64,000 bases of DNA from Cryptomeria japonica (GCF_030272615.1 NC_081405.1:316377541-316441540), one strand, 5' to 3'. Positions 12,186-25,904 are shown, counted from the stretch's first letter. Made by a program: numbers and translations. Notes: generated from the sequence alone by a model not told the origin.

Positions 12186-12425
12186 AAGGCACTTTGTGAT
12201 GAACAGTGAGTACCAGAATAGAGTACTTTGTGATAAATAGGGAGTACTCAAAGTATGAGCAGCACTTTGTGATGAACAGGGAGTGCAAATGTGAGTAACA
12301 CTTTGTGATGAACAGTGAGTGTCACACACGTAGTACTTTGTGATGAACAGTGAGTGTCACTAGGGTAGATAGCCATATGCATTTAAATAGCGAGTAGCAT
12401 TTTGTGATAAACAGTGAATGCCACC
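12186..12425 (+). repeat. Tandem repeats with TTTGTGATGAACAG core
   Basis: Six to seven copies of a unit of roughly 35-45 bp share CACTTTGTGATGAACAGTGA and then vary. They fill the second half of the antisense intron, ending about 30 bp before the proposed acceptor. The outer intron has no such unit. Confidence 0.8.
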
Positions 12426-13466
12426 ATGACTGACATGATTGATTTGCCTGACTGCAGGAGTATTTTCCTATGTTGGAGTCACGGGAGAGATTCCCGTCGA
12501 CTTAGAGATTGTGACCTGAGCTGATAGCTGAGTAGCGAGCTGCCATCGAGGAGATGGGCTTGTGACATGTATTATATGTGCTTGAGTTTCAGGCAAACAT
12601 GGGTTTGCTGACTACGCTTGCCAAGAGATGGCATTCAGAGACTTGCACTTTTCATTTGTCGATGGGTGAGATGACAGTCACCCTACAGGATGCCTACAGG
12701 ATATTGCGGATATCGATTGATGGAGATTTGATTCCATATGATCGTGATGGAGACAGGGAGGCATTGAGACGGGTGTTCCAGGATCCCGGATTAGAGATGA
12801 GGGCAGGACATGTGGCATGGGACACCATGACCGCCACAGGGTTAGCATTGCTAGCCGTGGTCGGAGGAGCTATCAGTGGGTTCTTATGTCCAAACAGGGC
12901 GACACAGAGATTGGCTGTGGGCTGGGGAGGAGCACTAGAGACACTGGTGACACAGCACACCAGATATGCTTGGGGACCATGTGTGCTGGCCCATTTATAT
13001 TACGAGCTTCACCAGTTTGTCTATCACGGGTCAGTGGGATTGGGCTGTGGAGTGACACTATTGCAGGTTTGGGCCTATGAGCATCTACCGATTACCCAAC
13101 CGATACACTTCAGGGGTAGAGGTCATGGACGTAGCTTCGTTCATCTGTATGACATTATCACATCGCAGCCGCCGATTGGCAGGTTAGAGCATTGGCGACG
13201 AGTGATAGATGACATTGATGTGGTCATCTAGAGACCATATCCGGGATGCGAGGAGTGGGAGGATGATGTAGTGGAGCTGCCCTACACCTTCCGAAGCAGG
13301 TACCTGATTGGGCGGATGCCCTATGTTTTAGAGAGACAGCTAGTGGACAAGGTGTGCAGGCAGTATGGCAGGATCCAGAGGATGCCATGAGGCTCGGGCA
13401 TGTATGCCCGCACAGTTAGGGATCAAGTGCAATTTGGGCCACTACTATCATATGATCAGGCGCTTA

Positions 13467-14006
<540 letters not shown>

Positions 14007-14419
14007 TCAAGGAGATCTGCCAGGGCTAGGCAGATGCGATACAGGATCTGGAGAGGGAGAGAGACCGGCTTAGGATGAGGCTTAATGATAGTGAGCGGGA
14101 GAGAGATCAGGCGATTCAGCGCTACACAGAGGCTGAGACAGCGCTCACGGTAGAGAGGCAGGCAACGAAGGACACAGGGGTAGGCTATGCATATGTCCTG
14201 CAAGCAGGAGAGGAGATTGCCTACTAGTGGGACCTTTATTATGGTGTAGTGCTAGCAGATCAGCGGGCGAGGAGCTTCCATAGACCATCACGGACAACGA
14301 CAACTACGGGAGGGAGCCGGAGGAGACAGGCATCGAGTGGTGGGGTTATGGGTCCTCCACCACCACCAGATAGAGGGGACAGGAGGGATGATCCTGGGGC
14401 AGGTCCTTCGGGGGCTTAG

Positions 14420-16172
14420 ATTCCATCAAGGCCAGGTGGCTCCGAGGGAGGGAGTTCATCATAGCCTTAGAGGGCTCCCCATGTATCAGTATTGTATCAT
14501 TTTTGTATGATGATGTAGACACCTGCGGGTGATTTTGTAGCCATATGATTTTTTTGACATCATTGTATCATGACACTTTTGATTATATATATGAGATGAT
14601 TCATTTTTGTGGCAGCTATATGCATGTGTACCTATGTGATGAGATGTTTCATGATGTATGTTTATGATATGGATGCAAATATGTATATGATGCAATGCAA
14701 TATTTTTGTTCTTTTATGTTTAATATGTGTATGCATGATGCAAATGTAAATGTATGTAATGCAGATGAATATAAAAATGTAAATTGTGCTAACATGTGTT
14801 GTGTGCAGGATATGGTGCAATTGTGATATCTATATGTATGTATGAAATTCTTATGTGTGGTAATGTAGGTGCAAACTACATGAAATGCAAATGTTTTTGG
14901 TGTGTCATTATACTCAGTCATGTGATAGCAGATGACACGGACTCAAGAAGGATGATAGAAGTCAATCAAGAAAGGGGGATGAAAGATAGAAGATATGAAC
15001 GTGAAAGAGCTTCTTGTGCTTTATCATCATTGAGCTTTATTATGGCAAGTAGGTTATGACAATCGAGGCATATGTTTGACCTAGAAAGTCATTGTACCTA
15101 TTTGAATGGAGATAAGACAGTCACAAACAAGGAATGCCCTAGTTCACACTAGACTCTCAGTGTCCTCATATCCTTGGACAAGTCATAGCATTACTAAAAG
15201 ACAATCCACAGACAGCAAATGCAAATAGGTGACGATACCCCATCCTCGCCTTTCTAGTCAAAGACATCCTAGAGATAGAATCTCTAGTCAGAGACATCTT
15301 GGAAAAGCTAAAAGACATGTCACCAAAAGATAAAATCAAAAGAAAACCAAGACTCGACACCAACATCCACTATAGTCCTCAAGTTTAGTGTCTCTTGTCA
15401 CTTGTATAAGTCTTATCTGATTGTGGTCACAATGTTTACTTTCACAAAAAGGATAGATAGCATTGAACCATATGTTGTCTGAGTCTGTTGAATGATTTGA
15501 TTTGTTGAAGCTCATTGTTACTATTGTGTCTCATCTGAAATTGACTGAATCCATGAAACTAATACTTTATTGTGGAGAAGATGAAACTTTATTGCAGATC
15601 TGTGATGTAAATGTTGCTTTATTGCGGATTGTGCGCGGATAGACTGAAGGAAGCTGGAAGAAACTGTACTCCTTGAAACACATGATGCTCTCAGTTCCAC
15701 ACCCATCACTAGACGTAAGATTTGCCTTAGCCACAGATAGGATCTGATTTATTATGGATGGAAAGGGAGGTGAAAAGGGAGGTTTATTATGAATGGCTAA
15801 CCAATCTTGGGTAGATCAATAACAAGCCATGATGGGAATGGGTAAGTTTACTATGAACGAATAGGTTGTGAGTGTGTGCAAAGTGAAGTGATGAAAGTGA
15901 ATCCTGAAGGAGGGAGGAGCAATGTCTCTACACATGGCGCTAGTGACCCAGTTTTCACCATGGTACTTGCCTAGGGTGCCACCAAAGTTTGTTTCACCAT
16001 TGGACAAAATTATTTCTCTTTACTTCTTTGATTTTTTAATGTTTTTGTGTCACAAGGCGCATGTTTGCTAGGTTTTCACCAAGTAACAATTTTTTTGTTT
16101 TTTATAATTTTTTTTGTATTTTTGAATTTTTTTTATTTTTTTTGTATTTTTGAATTAGGATATTCCAATGAG
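14420..16172. other. Non-coding spacer between antisense gene and pol of inner element
   Basis: ATG-rich low complexity (14500-14900), then unstructured sequence and a poly-T/GGTTTTCACC block (15950-16160) also present in the outer element. The His-rich readings across 14486-14921 come from CAT/ATG repetition and are not supported as genes. Confidence 0.6.
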
Positions 16173-17300
16173 CTATGTGTAGAACCTGCGAAGGTGCATG
16201 TTGTTGATAGGATCCTCCAAAGGTTCACATTCTGTAGTTGAGAGCTGATATGCCCCAGATCCATATGCTGCTGTAACGATGTAAGGACCAAGCCAATTTG
16301 GTTCGAACTTGCCCTTCTTCTCTCTGTCTTGCTGATTCTTGGGGTTTTCTCTGAGAACCAAGTCACCTACCTCAAATGTACGAGGCTTGACCTTGTGATT
16401 GTAGCTATGAATCATTTGTTGTTGGTAAGCCTTGAGATGATTAAAAGCAGTTTGTCTTCATTCATCCAGCAGTTCTAGTTCTTGTAAGCGAGAGACCCTG
16501 TAATCTTCATCAGTGATGATGTTTTGCAAAGAGACCCGTAAAGAGGGTAACTCGAGCTCAATAGGCAAGATGGCTTCAGCGCCATAGACAAGTGAGTAGG
16601 GTGTAGCTCCTGTAGGTGTACGGACACTTGTGCGGTAGGCCCAAAGTGCAGGATTGAGTTGGATATGCCAATTACGGCCAGCGTCGTCGACTGTCTTCTT
16701 AAATATTTTAAGGATTGTTTTATTAGACGCCTCAGCTTGGCCATTACCTTGGGGGTAATATGGTGTGGAGAAACGATGGGAAATATGGAAGTGGTCACAG
16801 AGTTCACAAACATCCTGATTTTTGAAGGGACGCCCGTTATCAGTAATAATGGAAATAGGAATACCATATCGGCATATGATATAGTTAAGGATGAATGTAG
16901 CAATCTGTTTTCCAGTGACTTGTGTGAGAGGCATGGCTTCAATCCACTTTATGAAATACTCTGTGGCTGTGATAATGAATTTATGCCCATTAGAGGAAGG
17001 AGGGTGAATCTTGCCTATGAGATCAAGTCCCCACTGACAAAAGGGTGAAGGAGACGCAAGTGGTTGTAGTTCTTGTGCTGGCGCATGTATGAGGTCTCCA
17101 TGAATTTGACATTGCTTACATTTCTTGACAAACTGATATGAGTCTTTTTCCATATTGGGCCAGTAATATCCAGTCTTGATGAGTTTCTTGGCCAAGGTAG
17201 GACCACTAGCATGCGGACCACATATCCCTTCATGCACTTCACGTAATGCAATCTGAGCTTCGTCGCTTTCTAGACATCTAAGAAGAGTGCCATCAAGACC
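16173..17300 (-). pseudogene. Integrase of inner element, end of polyprotein
   Basis: The zinc-binding HHCC region shows HEGICGPHASG and CKQCQIHG. The catalytic core keeps all three acidic residues: Asp in WGLDLIGKIHP, Asp in SIITDNGRPFKN and Glu in GNGQAEASNKTI. The C-terminal part has FEVGDLVLRENPKNQQ and the GPY/F-type signature NWLGPYIV, followed by the final stop at 16173. No chromodomain follows. In-frame stops at 17334 and 16458 flank the core. It would insert cDNA in the nucleus if translated. Confidence 0.92.
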
Positions 17301-18554
17301 TCGCCGGTATAGGATATCAGCTAGAATGACATATCAAGAGGATTGGCAAATGAAAGTGCGATGTTGATTATTTGATAGATCAGGAGGTAGGATATTGTCG
17401 CGAAAGTATGTGAAGATGGAACCATATAACTGGGATTCGGGACCAACAACGCATATCATTTCAGTAGGAGTAATCTCATATGAGGGAACCAATAGGTTGT
17501 CCACCAAGAACTCATAGCAGGTCTCATTTTGAGGTAGATCAATCAATGAAGCAATTGTAGCCATGGCATCTGCAGCACGATTCTGCTCTCTTGGTATCTG
17601 CTCAAAGTCTATCTTTGTGAAATGTTGTTTCAAATCGTCCACCATTTGCTTGTAAGGCATTAATTTTTCATCTTTTGTTTAGTAATCATTAGTTGCTTGA
17701 CGGATGACAAGTTGGGAATCCCCAAAAACATGAAGTTCCTAGATCTTCCACTGAACTGCAATTCATAATCCCGTTGTTAGTGCCTCATATTTTGCTATAT
17801 TGTTAGTGCAAGGAAATGATAAGTGGTATGATTTTGGTATAGAATCACCTTGAGGAGTTATAAAGAGAATACTAGCTCTTGCCCCATGCTGTGTGTATGA
17901 ACCGTCAAAGTATAGTTGCCATGGCTTTGCATGTGACATTGTTAAAATGGATTCGTCTAGAAATTTTGAATTTAGAGGAACATCATCAATCATGAGGGCA
18001 TCTGCTAATTGATCCGCGATTGCCTGTCCTTTTATTGCTTTCCTATCGACATATTCGATGTCGAATTCACGAAAGACCATTACCCATTTGGCCAGTCGCC
18101 CAGTAAGTGTTGCTTTATTGAGGAGGTATTTCAACAGATCGATTCTTGCAATCAACTTAGTCTTGTGGGTGAGCATATAATGTCGTAATTTCTGTGAAGC
18201 AAAGACCACAGCAAGACATGCACGCTCAATTGGTGTGTAGTTTAGCTCATATCCCACCAATGTGTGACTGATATAGTATACTGCTTTTTCCTTGCCGTCA
18301 GCAATTTGTTACGCTAAGAGTTCCCCCAGTGCTATTGAAGTAGCTGATATGTATAGTAGCAAAGGCTGATCTAGAACTGGTGGCATCAAAACTGGTGGAT
18401 TCAAAAGATAATCTTTGAGCATCTGAAAAGCTTGTTGACAGTTATCACCCCATTTGAATTTGATGTTTTTATGTAGCAGGTGTTGAAAAGGATTACACTT
18501 ATCTACAAGTTGTGCTATTAACCTTCGTATAGACTGGAGTCTCCCTTGTAAGGA
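17301..18554 (-). pseudogene. RNase H plus second (Tat-type) RNase H of inner element
   Basis: First RNase H at about 18050-18450 (LLLYISATS near the start, VFASQKLRHYMLTHK, then FREFDIEYVDRKAI). The second, at about 17640-17930, shows WQLYFDGSYTQHGA, FPCTNNIAKYEALTTG and ELHVFGDSQLVIRQ. The tandem arrangement is diagnostic for Tat elements. In-frame stops at about 18309 (TAA for CAA), 17763, 17721 and 17682 break it, but the frame itself is unshifted from RT through integrase. Confidence 0.9.
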
Positions 18555-19343
18555 TCAAAGTTGACTGATATTTCTGGGTGGCGGCATGTCCAAGATAGCC
18601 TTGACTTTTGCTGGATCGGCTCTGATTCCTCTTTTTGACACAATGAATCCTTTGAGCTTCCCAGAGGTTACTCCAAAGACACATTTCTTGGGGTTTAATC
18701 TTACTTTGTATTTTTCCAACCGATCAAAGACGACTGAAAGTATGTCCAAATGTGTATCTCTATCTATTGATTTACCCAAGAGATCATCAACATAATCTTC
18801 CACAGTTATGTGCATGAGATCATGAAAGATAGTGGTCATTGCTCTTTGATATGTAGCACCTACATTTTTTAGCCCAAAGGGCATGACATTCCAATAGAAA
18901 GTTCCCCAAGGACAAGTGAATGATGTTTTGTGTTGATCCTTAGGTCCAATCCTGATTTGATTATAGCCAGAAAATCCATCCATTAAGGATAACATTTCGT
19001 GACCTACTGTGAGATCAACGATTAAGTCAATATTTGGTAATGGGAAGTCATCTTTTGGACAAGCTTTGTTGATGTCTCTGAAATCTGTACATATTCTGAT
19101 GCTATGATCTAGTTTACTAACAGGTACTAAATTGGAGATCCATTCAGGATAATCAATTGGGCGTATGAATCCGACATCCAATAACTTCTCCAGCTCTACT
19201 TTGACTAGTAATGCCACTTGTGGATGCATTTTTCTTAATTTCTGTTTCACTAGCTTTGCCCCTGGTTTGATTGTCAAATGATGCATTACCAAATCCGGAT
19301 CCAGTCCAGGCATATCAGCGTATGACCATGCAAAGTTGATTTG
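18555..19343 (-). pseudogene. Reverse transcriptase of inner element
   Basis: Motifs in order: LEKLLDVGFIRPIDYPEWI, CTDFRDINKACPKDDFPLP, SLMDGFSGYNQIR, MPFGLKNVGATYQR, the catalytic VEDYVDDLL and the thumb MPPPRNISQL. The domain is intact over about 250 residues between a TAG-type stop at 19344 and a TGA at 18555 (Arg in the outer copy, so CGA to TGA). Confidence 0.94.
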
Positions 19344-20607
19344 TCATTCTTTGAAGAAGCTTATGAATTTTGACCTTTCTGACTCTGTCAATGATTGAGC
19401 CAGGAATATATTGTGTGGAACCTCTTCTGTACCAATGTTTGTCTTGATAGTCTCCTCTACCAACATGGATGACTTTTCCTCATACGAGGCTAGGAGAATG
19501 TCGAGCCTTCCATCTTCAGGTGCCTCAGAGAGGTTTTCGCCCTCAGATATGGCCTTTCTTTTTACTTTTTTGGGATCAGATAGCACCACAGCGTGGTTTT
19601 CTCCATAAGACCCTTGATTTGTTCTTATTTTCACATTTTTGCGACTGGAAGGTCCGACACCCTCACCAAAATATGCCATGTTGTTGAGTTCTATAGTGTA
19701 TCCTACTTTATGGTCCCCAAGGGGAAGATCATCTCGTATGCCAAGATAGTCAATAATAGCTTCGTCATTTTGGAATGCATCAAACTATGCTGGTCCTTCA
19801 TAATCCCAGTCAATGAGTTGGTGGTGAACAAGGGGAAGGCCTTTAATGTTTTCGGAGTTTGCAGGGCTAAGAGTGAAGACGTGGTTATATTCGGGTATAT
19901 CGAGGTAATCGTTGAGGTCATCGATGGCACTCTCCTCATCAGTTTCGATTGTGAACAAATCCAAATTATCGTCACAAGTAGCGCACTCTGGGATAGGTGT
20001 CCTCATCCTATGTGATTTTGACCTAGAACCGCGAGACAAAGACTGTGTGCAATCCTTATGGGTTGTTTCTTGACCAACTCTGAACTTTTTATAAAATTCC
20101 TCTTCTTCTATGAGTTCGTCTGGCTCTCTGAATGTCTCAGTGAGCTCATAGTCACTGGAGGATTTGTCTGAACCCCATTCCCATTCATTGGAATCTATGG
20201 AATAGCAATCCTCTTGTTGAAATTTGGCAACTTTGATTTGTGATGCCTTTTCTATCCTTTTAGCATGGATCTTGGAAGTCAGAAAACCAAGTCCCTTCGA
20301 GCATTCCCTTTTTACAGTCAATTCAGGTTGTAAGGGTTCCATAACGCCTTCTTTTCGTAACCCAAGAGGGCTTTTTCCATCATACCCGAATTTTTGTAGA
20401 ATCTTGAAGCCTTTGCCATATTTCTCACAGGGTATATTGATCTGATCTTGTGTGTCATCTTCAATGTCTTTATAGAGCATTTTGTATAAACCTTCCTCTT
20501 CCAGTTCGCCCCATCTTTGAAAGGTAGTAGTATCCCATTTGAATACCATGATGGATATTTGCTTGTTAGGATGTGGCCTTCCATATTCTTTTGGAGAGCT
20601 CATGACT
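19344..20607 (-). pseudogene. G-patch domain and acidic linker of inner polyprotein
   Basis: At about 20330-20440 the translation reads YGKGFKILQKFGYDGKSPLG followed by an EGVMEPLQ continuation, and a second conserved GLGF about 20 residues on. This fits a G-patch (glycine-rich RNA-binding motif). The outer element has GYSGSGPLGKQKG plus EPIQ at the matching place. The rest is Ser/Glu/Asp-rich linker towards RT with stops at 19785 and 19344. G-patch motifs occur next to retroviral-type proteases in some retroviruses; here it lies between protease and RT. Confidence 0.75.
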
Positions 20608-23600
20608 TGTCATAAATACATGGTCTGATTTAAAGTGTATTCTCCCATGCCTTTGTCCTGAAATTTGCCTTTAAGTTCACCTTGTTTTGATGTCGAAGGT
20701 TTCAATGACTCAGGGTCAATGTATGCCGAGGAAGGAACAGCTTCACGATTACTGGGAATGATGGTCTCAGTATGTGATCTCAAGTTATTGCAATATATGA
20801 ACGGATTAGGATCACCGTTAACTGTTACCTCGACTCCATTGTGAGGAAACTTAATGCATTGGTGATATGTCGATGGGACTACCCTCATTTCATGAATCCA
20901 AGGACATCCTAGCAATATATTATAAGTGAGATCCAGATCTAGGACCTGACAAACCACATCCTTTGTGACTGGCCCAACTCTTAGAGGTAAGGTGACTGTG
21001 CCCTTGGATGAGCGATCTTCATCATCATATGCCTTGATGGTGATTTGATTTTTTGAATTCACAGTTTTATCAGAATATCCCAATTGTTTAATGGTGCTCA
21101 ATGTACAAATGTTTAGACCAGCTCCTCCATCTATCAGGACTCGCTTTATTCTATGTTTGTGTATGAAGGCTTCAATATGTAATGGTGCATTATGTGGCTG
21201 ACTAACGGAGGCGTCATCGGCTTTTGTGAATGTAAGGGAATGTGGAATGGAAAGGTATCCCACCATGGCTTGAAACTGGTCCACGTTCAGATCAGTAGGA
21301 ATGGTAGTGTCTCTCAAGATTTTGTCAAGAATAGCTTTATGAGCGGGGGATATGCGTAAGAGCTCAAGTATGGAGATGAACGCGGGTGTCTTCCCTAATT
21401 GTTCTACAAGGTCATACTCAGGTTTGGTTGATGAAGAAGAGGTATTTTTAGTGGAGGCACCTGGCAAAGTAATTTTACCTCGACGAGTTGTAACATGACA
21501 TTCAGAGGTAGGTTCGGAAGAAGATCCAACACCTCTTAGAACAATCTTGGGTCTCTGAGGAGGATTCTTAGGATTTTTGTTCTTGATGGTAATAGTAGAG
21601 ATATGATTGATAGTTGAATCATAGTTGTAAGGTGCTCTAGTATAGTTGGCTTGATCATCTATGACTTTCACTTTTCCCTTGTTGTGCTTTGGGAATGGTT
21701 CCTTAAACATCTCATGTTCTTGATTGGATGAATGTCCCTCAATCTCAATGTCGCCTCTGTCAATGAGATCTTGTACGATGTTCTTCAGTCTATGACAATT
21801 TCCTATCTTATGACCCTTGCTCTTATGAAATTCACAATACTCCTCATCATTCCACCAATTTGGTTTGACCTTTGGTTCATATGGAGGAAAATCTGGAACT
21901 GTGATTACCTTGTTTGTCACAAGCTTTTTTAAGACTGATTCAAGTGGTTCTCCCAATGGAGTGTACTTCCTTCGTGATCTAGCAGTTGTTTGAGTATTCA
22001 CTTGATTGTTTGTAGAACTCGATCCTAAAAAGATGAATTTGGGTCGCACCGTATTGGCATCAACAACACCATCATTGACTGTGTTCTTGTTTTTATTCCA
22101 AAATCTCGGCTTGTCTTTTCCTTTAAAGTCATCTTTGTTCTCCTTGAATATCTTAATGACTCCTTGTTCAATTAGGACCTTCTCTATTGCTAAGCCCTTT
22201 TCAATGACATCCTTGAAGGTGGACAAACAAGCTTTCCTTAGATCATAGCCAATGTCTTTGTTAACATTCTGGGCGAACATTTCTACCATTTGTTTTTGTG
22301 GAATTTCACAAGAGCATCTACTAGCTAGATTTCTCCATCTTTGTAAAAATGATGCAAAGGACTCTCCCTCTTTTTGCTTGGTGTTGCATAAAGTAGTGAT
22401 TGATATGTCTATCTCTATGTTGTATGAGAAATGTTGAATAAATGCCTCTGCTAAGTCACCCCATGACTTAATACCAGGTGGGAGTTGGGAGAACCATTCC
22501 ATAGCTTGATCACCTAAGCTTTGTGGGAATAATCTCATCAAATATGTCTCTTCTGAAGCTACTTCAATGCAAGCTGTGAAAAACTACCTTATGTGTGCCT
22601 TAGGATCCCCTTTTCCTTCGTACTTATCAAATTTAGGTGTCACAAAGTGTGTAGGAAAAGGAGGCATTGGAATGCTCTTGTCAAATGGATAAGGACATAT
22701 GTCTCTCATTGTGTATGTTGGCTTCGGTGTATTTATGTCCTCCATTTTCTTTTGTAAGTCCTTGATTTGTTGCTCCAAATTGCTCTTAGGTGGAGATCGA
22801 CTTCTTGAAGCATACCCCATGTTTGAGGCACCAATTGGAGGAGGAGCATATTGCATATATGGATGATATTGATCATACACATGTTCATATGGAGGAGGTC
22901 TATATTGATGCAGCATATATGGAGCACTTGGTATAGATTCATGTTGAGGAACCCCATATCTATTTTGCGCATGTATACCATATTCTACGGGAATGTCATG
23001 TTCTATTGTGTTGCCTCCAAGTTTGACACGGGGTTTCCTTGTGTCCAAATTTTGAGCATGCCTTTGAATATCCAATTGCTTTGGTTGATCCATAGCTTGA
23101 GCATATCTATCTGCATAGGACTTCCATAATGGTCTACAAAGGTAAGTATCATATGTTTGACCATGTGTATGTGGGACTTCTGGTTTTTGAAGCAAAGCTG
23201 ATGGTGATTCAGGTACCATATGTGGTCCTCTATTTCCTCCACTATTAGGTCTCCTTTGATCCATGTTGGAGTGAGTTTGTTGCAAGGGTCGATTTTCCAT
23301 AATTTGAGACATGTCAAAATCATGAGGTATCTTGGCTCCACTTTGTGCCATCATATGTAAGAAGTATTGTCTATCCCTCCTCATTATTTCCTCAACCAAT
23401 CTATTGAAATGGGGATTCATAATGGATTCTTCCACATCTACTGAATGTATTGAAAAGTTGTCCACATTGTCATTGTGTGTAGCATTGTTGTTTGTAGTGT
23501 TTGCATTTTCCACATGTGGAATGTTTCTATAGACATCCATGTCAGGCAATGTAGTGTGCTCAGGATTGAAAAATAAATCGTTGTCATACTCATAAGAACT

Positions 23601-23666
23601 CATGTTTGCAGACTCTTGAGCCTCTTTAGTTTCTCTCCTAGATTTTTGAAGACGGGTTTCAACCAT
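20608..23666 (-). pseudogene. Gag and protease of inner element
   Basis: Start ATG at 23666. Gag forms the particle: Gln/Pro/Tyr-rich N-terminal region with a coiled coil (about 22750), the Gag core MRLFPQSLGDQAMEWFSQLP (about 22500) and the zinc-type motif YCEFHKSKGHKIGNC (about 21830). The retropepsin has the active-site strand VLIDGGAGLNIC (about 21125) and a downstream ILLGCPWI strand (about 20910). Stops at 22584 and 20610 (TGA, Arg expected) lie in the same frame. From 23666 to 16173 all parts share one frame, about 2,498 codons, so the element would make one polyprotein without frameshifting. Confidence 0.9.
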
Positions 23667-24159
23667 GAACTAGGTATTGACCAAGATGTGTAAGACTAGA
23701 TGAAAATGGAAAAAGAGTATGGAAGACCAAGAGTTGGATGGAGTGTAAACGGATCTGAGGTGTACTTGCAATGTCCAAAGTGTAAGACCAAGTATGTATG
23801 TAGTAGAGTAGGTGTGACTTCCAAAGAGAGGATAGTTTCTCTTGATGAGGTAAGCTGACCTTGACTCCAAGTAAGACCAAATGAGACCCAAAGGTAAGAA
23901 ACCTTGATGAGGGACCACTTAGCAAAGTGTTGTTGTATGTAGTGTGTTGACAAAGTATGATGAGGACAAGCAAGTGACCTTTTGACTCAAGTTTAGACAA
24001 GTATGAATGTAAAATGAGATGTGAAGCAATGATGGACTATGTGAGACCCAAAGACCGGTTGAATGCTAGATGAAACCTGAAGAAACAACCTAGGAAGCTC
24101 AAGAATTCCGAAACTGATTTCTTTTGTTTGCTGGACTATGAAATTTTCTTTTCAATTCT

Positions 24160-24320
24160 GGACACAGACGCGCCTGTATACTTCACAGACGCGGTTATCT
24201 GACACATATGTGTCTCTGTTCGACATAGATGCTGCCATACACATAGACGTGATTATGCCCTTCACAGACACGTTTAGATGACTCAGACGTGGTTAAAACA
24301 GACACAGACGCGTTTTTGTA
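24160..24320 (-). repeat. Motif array upstream of gag, inner element
   Basis: Eight or so copies of ACAGACGCG/ACATAGACG-type words at about 20-bp spacing on the plus strand, which is CGCGTCTGT on the element strand. It lies about 500 bp upstream of the gag ATG, comparable to 30270-30570 in the outer element. Confidence 0.7.
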
Positions 24321-25539
24321 AACTTTGTGCAATTTTTCCAATCTATGAAGTCATTTTGTTGTGACCAAATCTGCCTGTTTGACTATTTTTTGTGACAAGA
24401 GGACACAATGTTGATGAGGACTCAATGTTTGCAAGTGTCTAGAGTCAAAATGACTCCAAGAAAAGTGTGTTGTTTGATGTAAAAATTGTTTTGCATACAC
24501 TTGAAGACACAAAAGACACAATGTTTTGTTGTTTGGTCTTGAATGTTTTGAATGTTTAAAATAAGTCAAGCACAATTCTTATGGCTGGCCAAGATAATAG
24601 TTGTTGATCCCACATGGGGTTTTACCCCCGAGGCTACGCTATTCAGAGTGGATACTTAGATGCTTGACCTCACTGGCTCCACCCTCGGCACTCACTTCTC
24701 GGGTCAGCCAAGCATCAGTCCCCATGAAAACTCCCCATGGCGAACTTTGTATCTCTACTAAGAACCGTATGTGTGTGGGCCACTACTAGATGTCCGACCT
24801 CCTGCCCCAACAACTAGAAGGATTTGGGCTTCTAAAACAAAAAGGTGCTAGTAAGGGCATCCGCTCGTGTGGCCATACATGCGGCACTTTCAGCTCTATA
24901 AATACAGAAGGCTCCCAGCCGGTAGGGGTTACGCCCTACAAATGATCAAATAAATTTGATCAAACAGGTTTATGGGGAGACATAGTGTCGGTATGAACTA
25001 ATCAGCACATGTTATTCATAGTTTTCACCATGAATACATTTGATTATAGTGGTTCGGAAGAGGTGGGTTTTCCTCGCTACCACTTGGGTCGTTCTCTTCT
25101 CACTAGTAGTCCTAATGAGCACACGAGAAGACAAGCCCTCTAAAAATTAAACAAAAAGAGCCTATTGCTCAAGACACAAAAGACAATGATTCAATTTTAG
25201 TGCACCAATGGAAGTGTTTGCTAATCTATGAAAACAAGGCACACAACAAAAATTCAAAACCCTAGCCAAGGACCTACAACAAAAGTTGTTAGTAGTTTGG
25301 GTTGTTTGACATAATCACCCCTTCCTGCAAACACACAAGTTAGGTAAATTTTAAAAACCCAAAAGACTTTGTGAAATAGGGGCCTTCAACAAAACTTTTT
25401 GCTTCCAAGACAAGCTGCACCCATTTTGTTAGCTAGATCTGAGAGTGTTAGTGCAAAATAAACCAGATCTGAAACCCTAAGTGCAAAATCTGAAAAAACT
25501 GAATCAATGAAAACTTCAAAATTTTGAAACAGAAGATAC

Positions 25540-25800
25540 ACGACGCTGTTACCTTCAACATAGACGCGTCTGGATAACACAGACACGGTTCTGTGATGCA
25601 CAGATGTGATTAAAAATCACAGACGTTGTTTCCAGACACAGACACAGATATAAATGACACAGACGCGTTTCTGCAACACAGACGCTCTTTTCTGAAACCT
25701 GCAAAATAAAATTTGTCAAAAACATAGATGCGATTCCAGATTCCACAGACGCGCTAGAAAATCAAAAATGCGATTCAAAAGTGCGCAGACGAGGAAAAAC
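25540..25800 (-). repeat. Motif array near primer-binding site, inner element
   Basis: Ten or more copies of ACACAGACGCG-like words at about 20-bp spacing, ending about 90 bp from the primer-binding site. The comparable array in the outer element is 31310-31460. Confidence 0.7.
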
Positions 25801-25881
25801 CTAAAATGCTGTAAAAAATGTCTGACCTGCAACTTCAAAAACGCAAAATCTGCAACAAGGAGGTTAAATGCAAAGGGACAA

Positions 25882-25901
25882 GAGTCCCACCAGGCGTGCC
25901 A
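25882..25901 (-). other. Primer-binding site of inner element
   Basis: Three bases after the 5' LTR the element strand reads TGGCACGCCTGGTGGGACTC. It begins TGG as a complement to tRNA CCA ends must. It shares about 14 of 20 positions with a plant tRNA-Lys complement, so the primer tRNA is unclear. Confidence 0.7.
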
Positions 25902-25904
25902 AAA

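Larger units (their letters stand above)
23667..25881 (-). other. 5' leader of inner element
   Basis: About 2.2 kb between primer-binding site and gag with no convincing ORF. It holds two motif arrays (24160-24320 and 25540-25800) and a GC-richer block at 24600-24960 that I could not find in the outer element and could not identify. Short ORFs here are shadows of repetitive DNA. Confidence 0.7.

Noticed and set aside
14486-14921. His-rich minus-strand ORFs
   Set aside because: Produced by ATG/CAT-rich low-complexity DNA in the spacer; no counterpart in the outer element.
24890-24910. Plus-strand TATA-like CTATAAATAC as promoter
   Set aside because: No ORF or splice signals downstream and no match in the outer element; kept only as a question about the GC-rich block.
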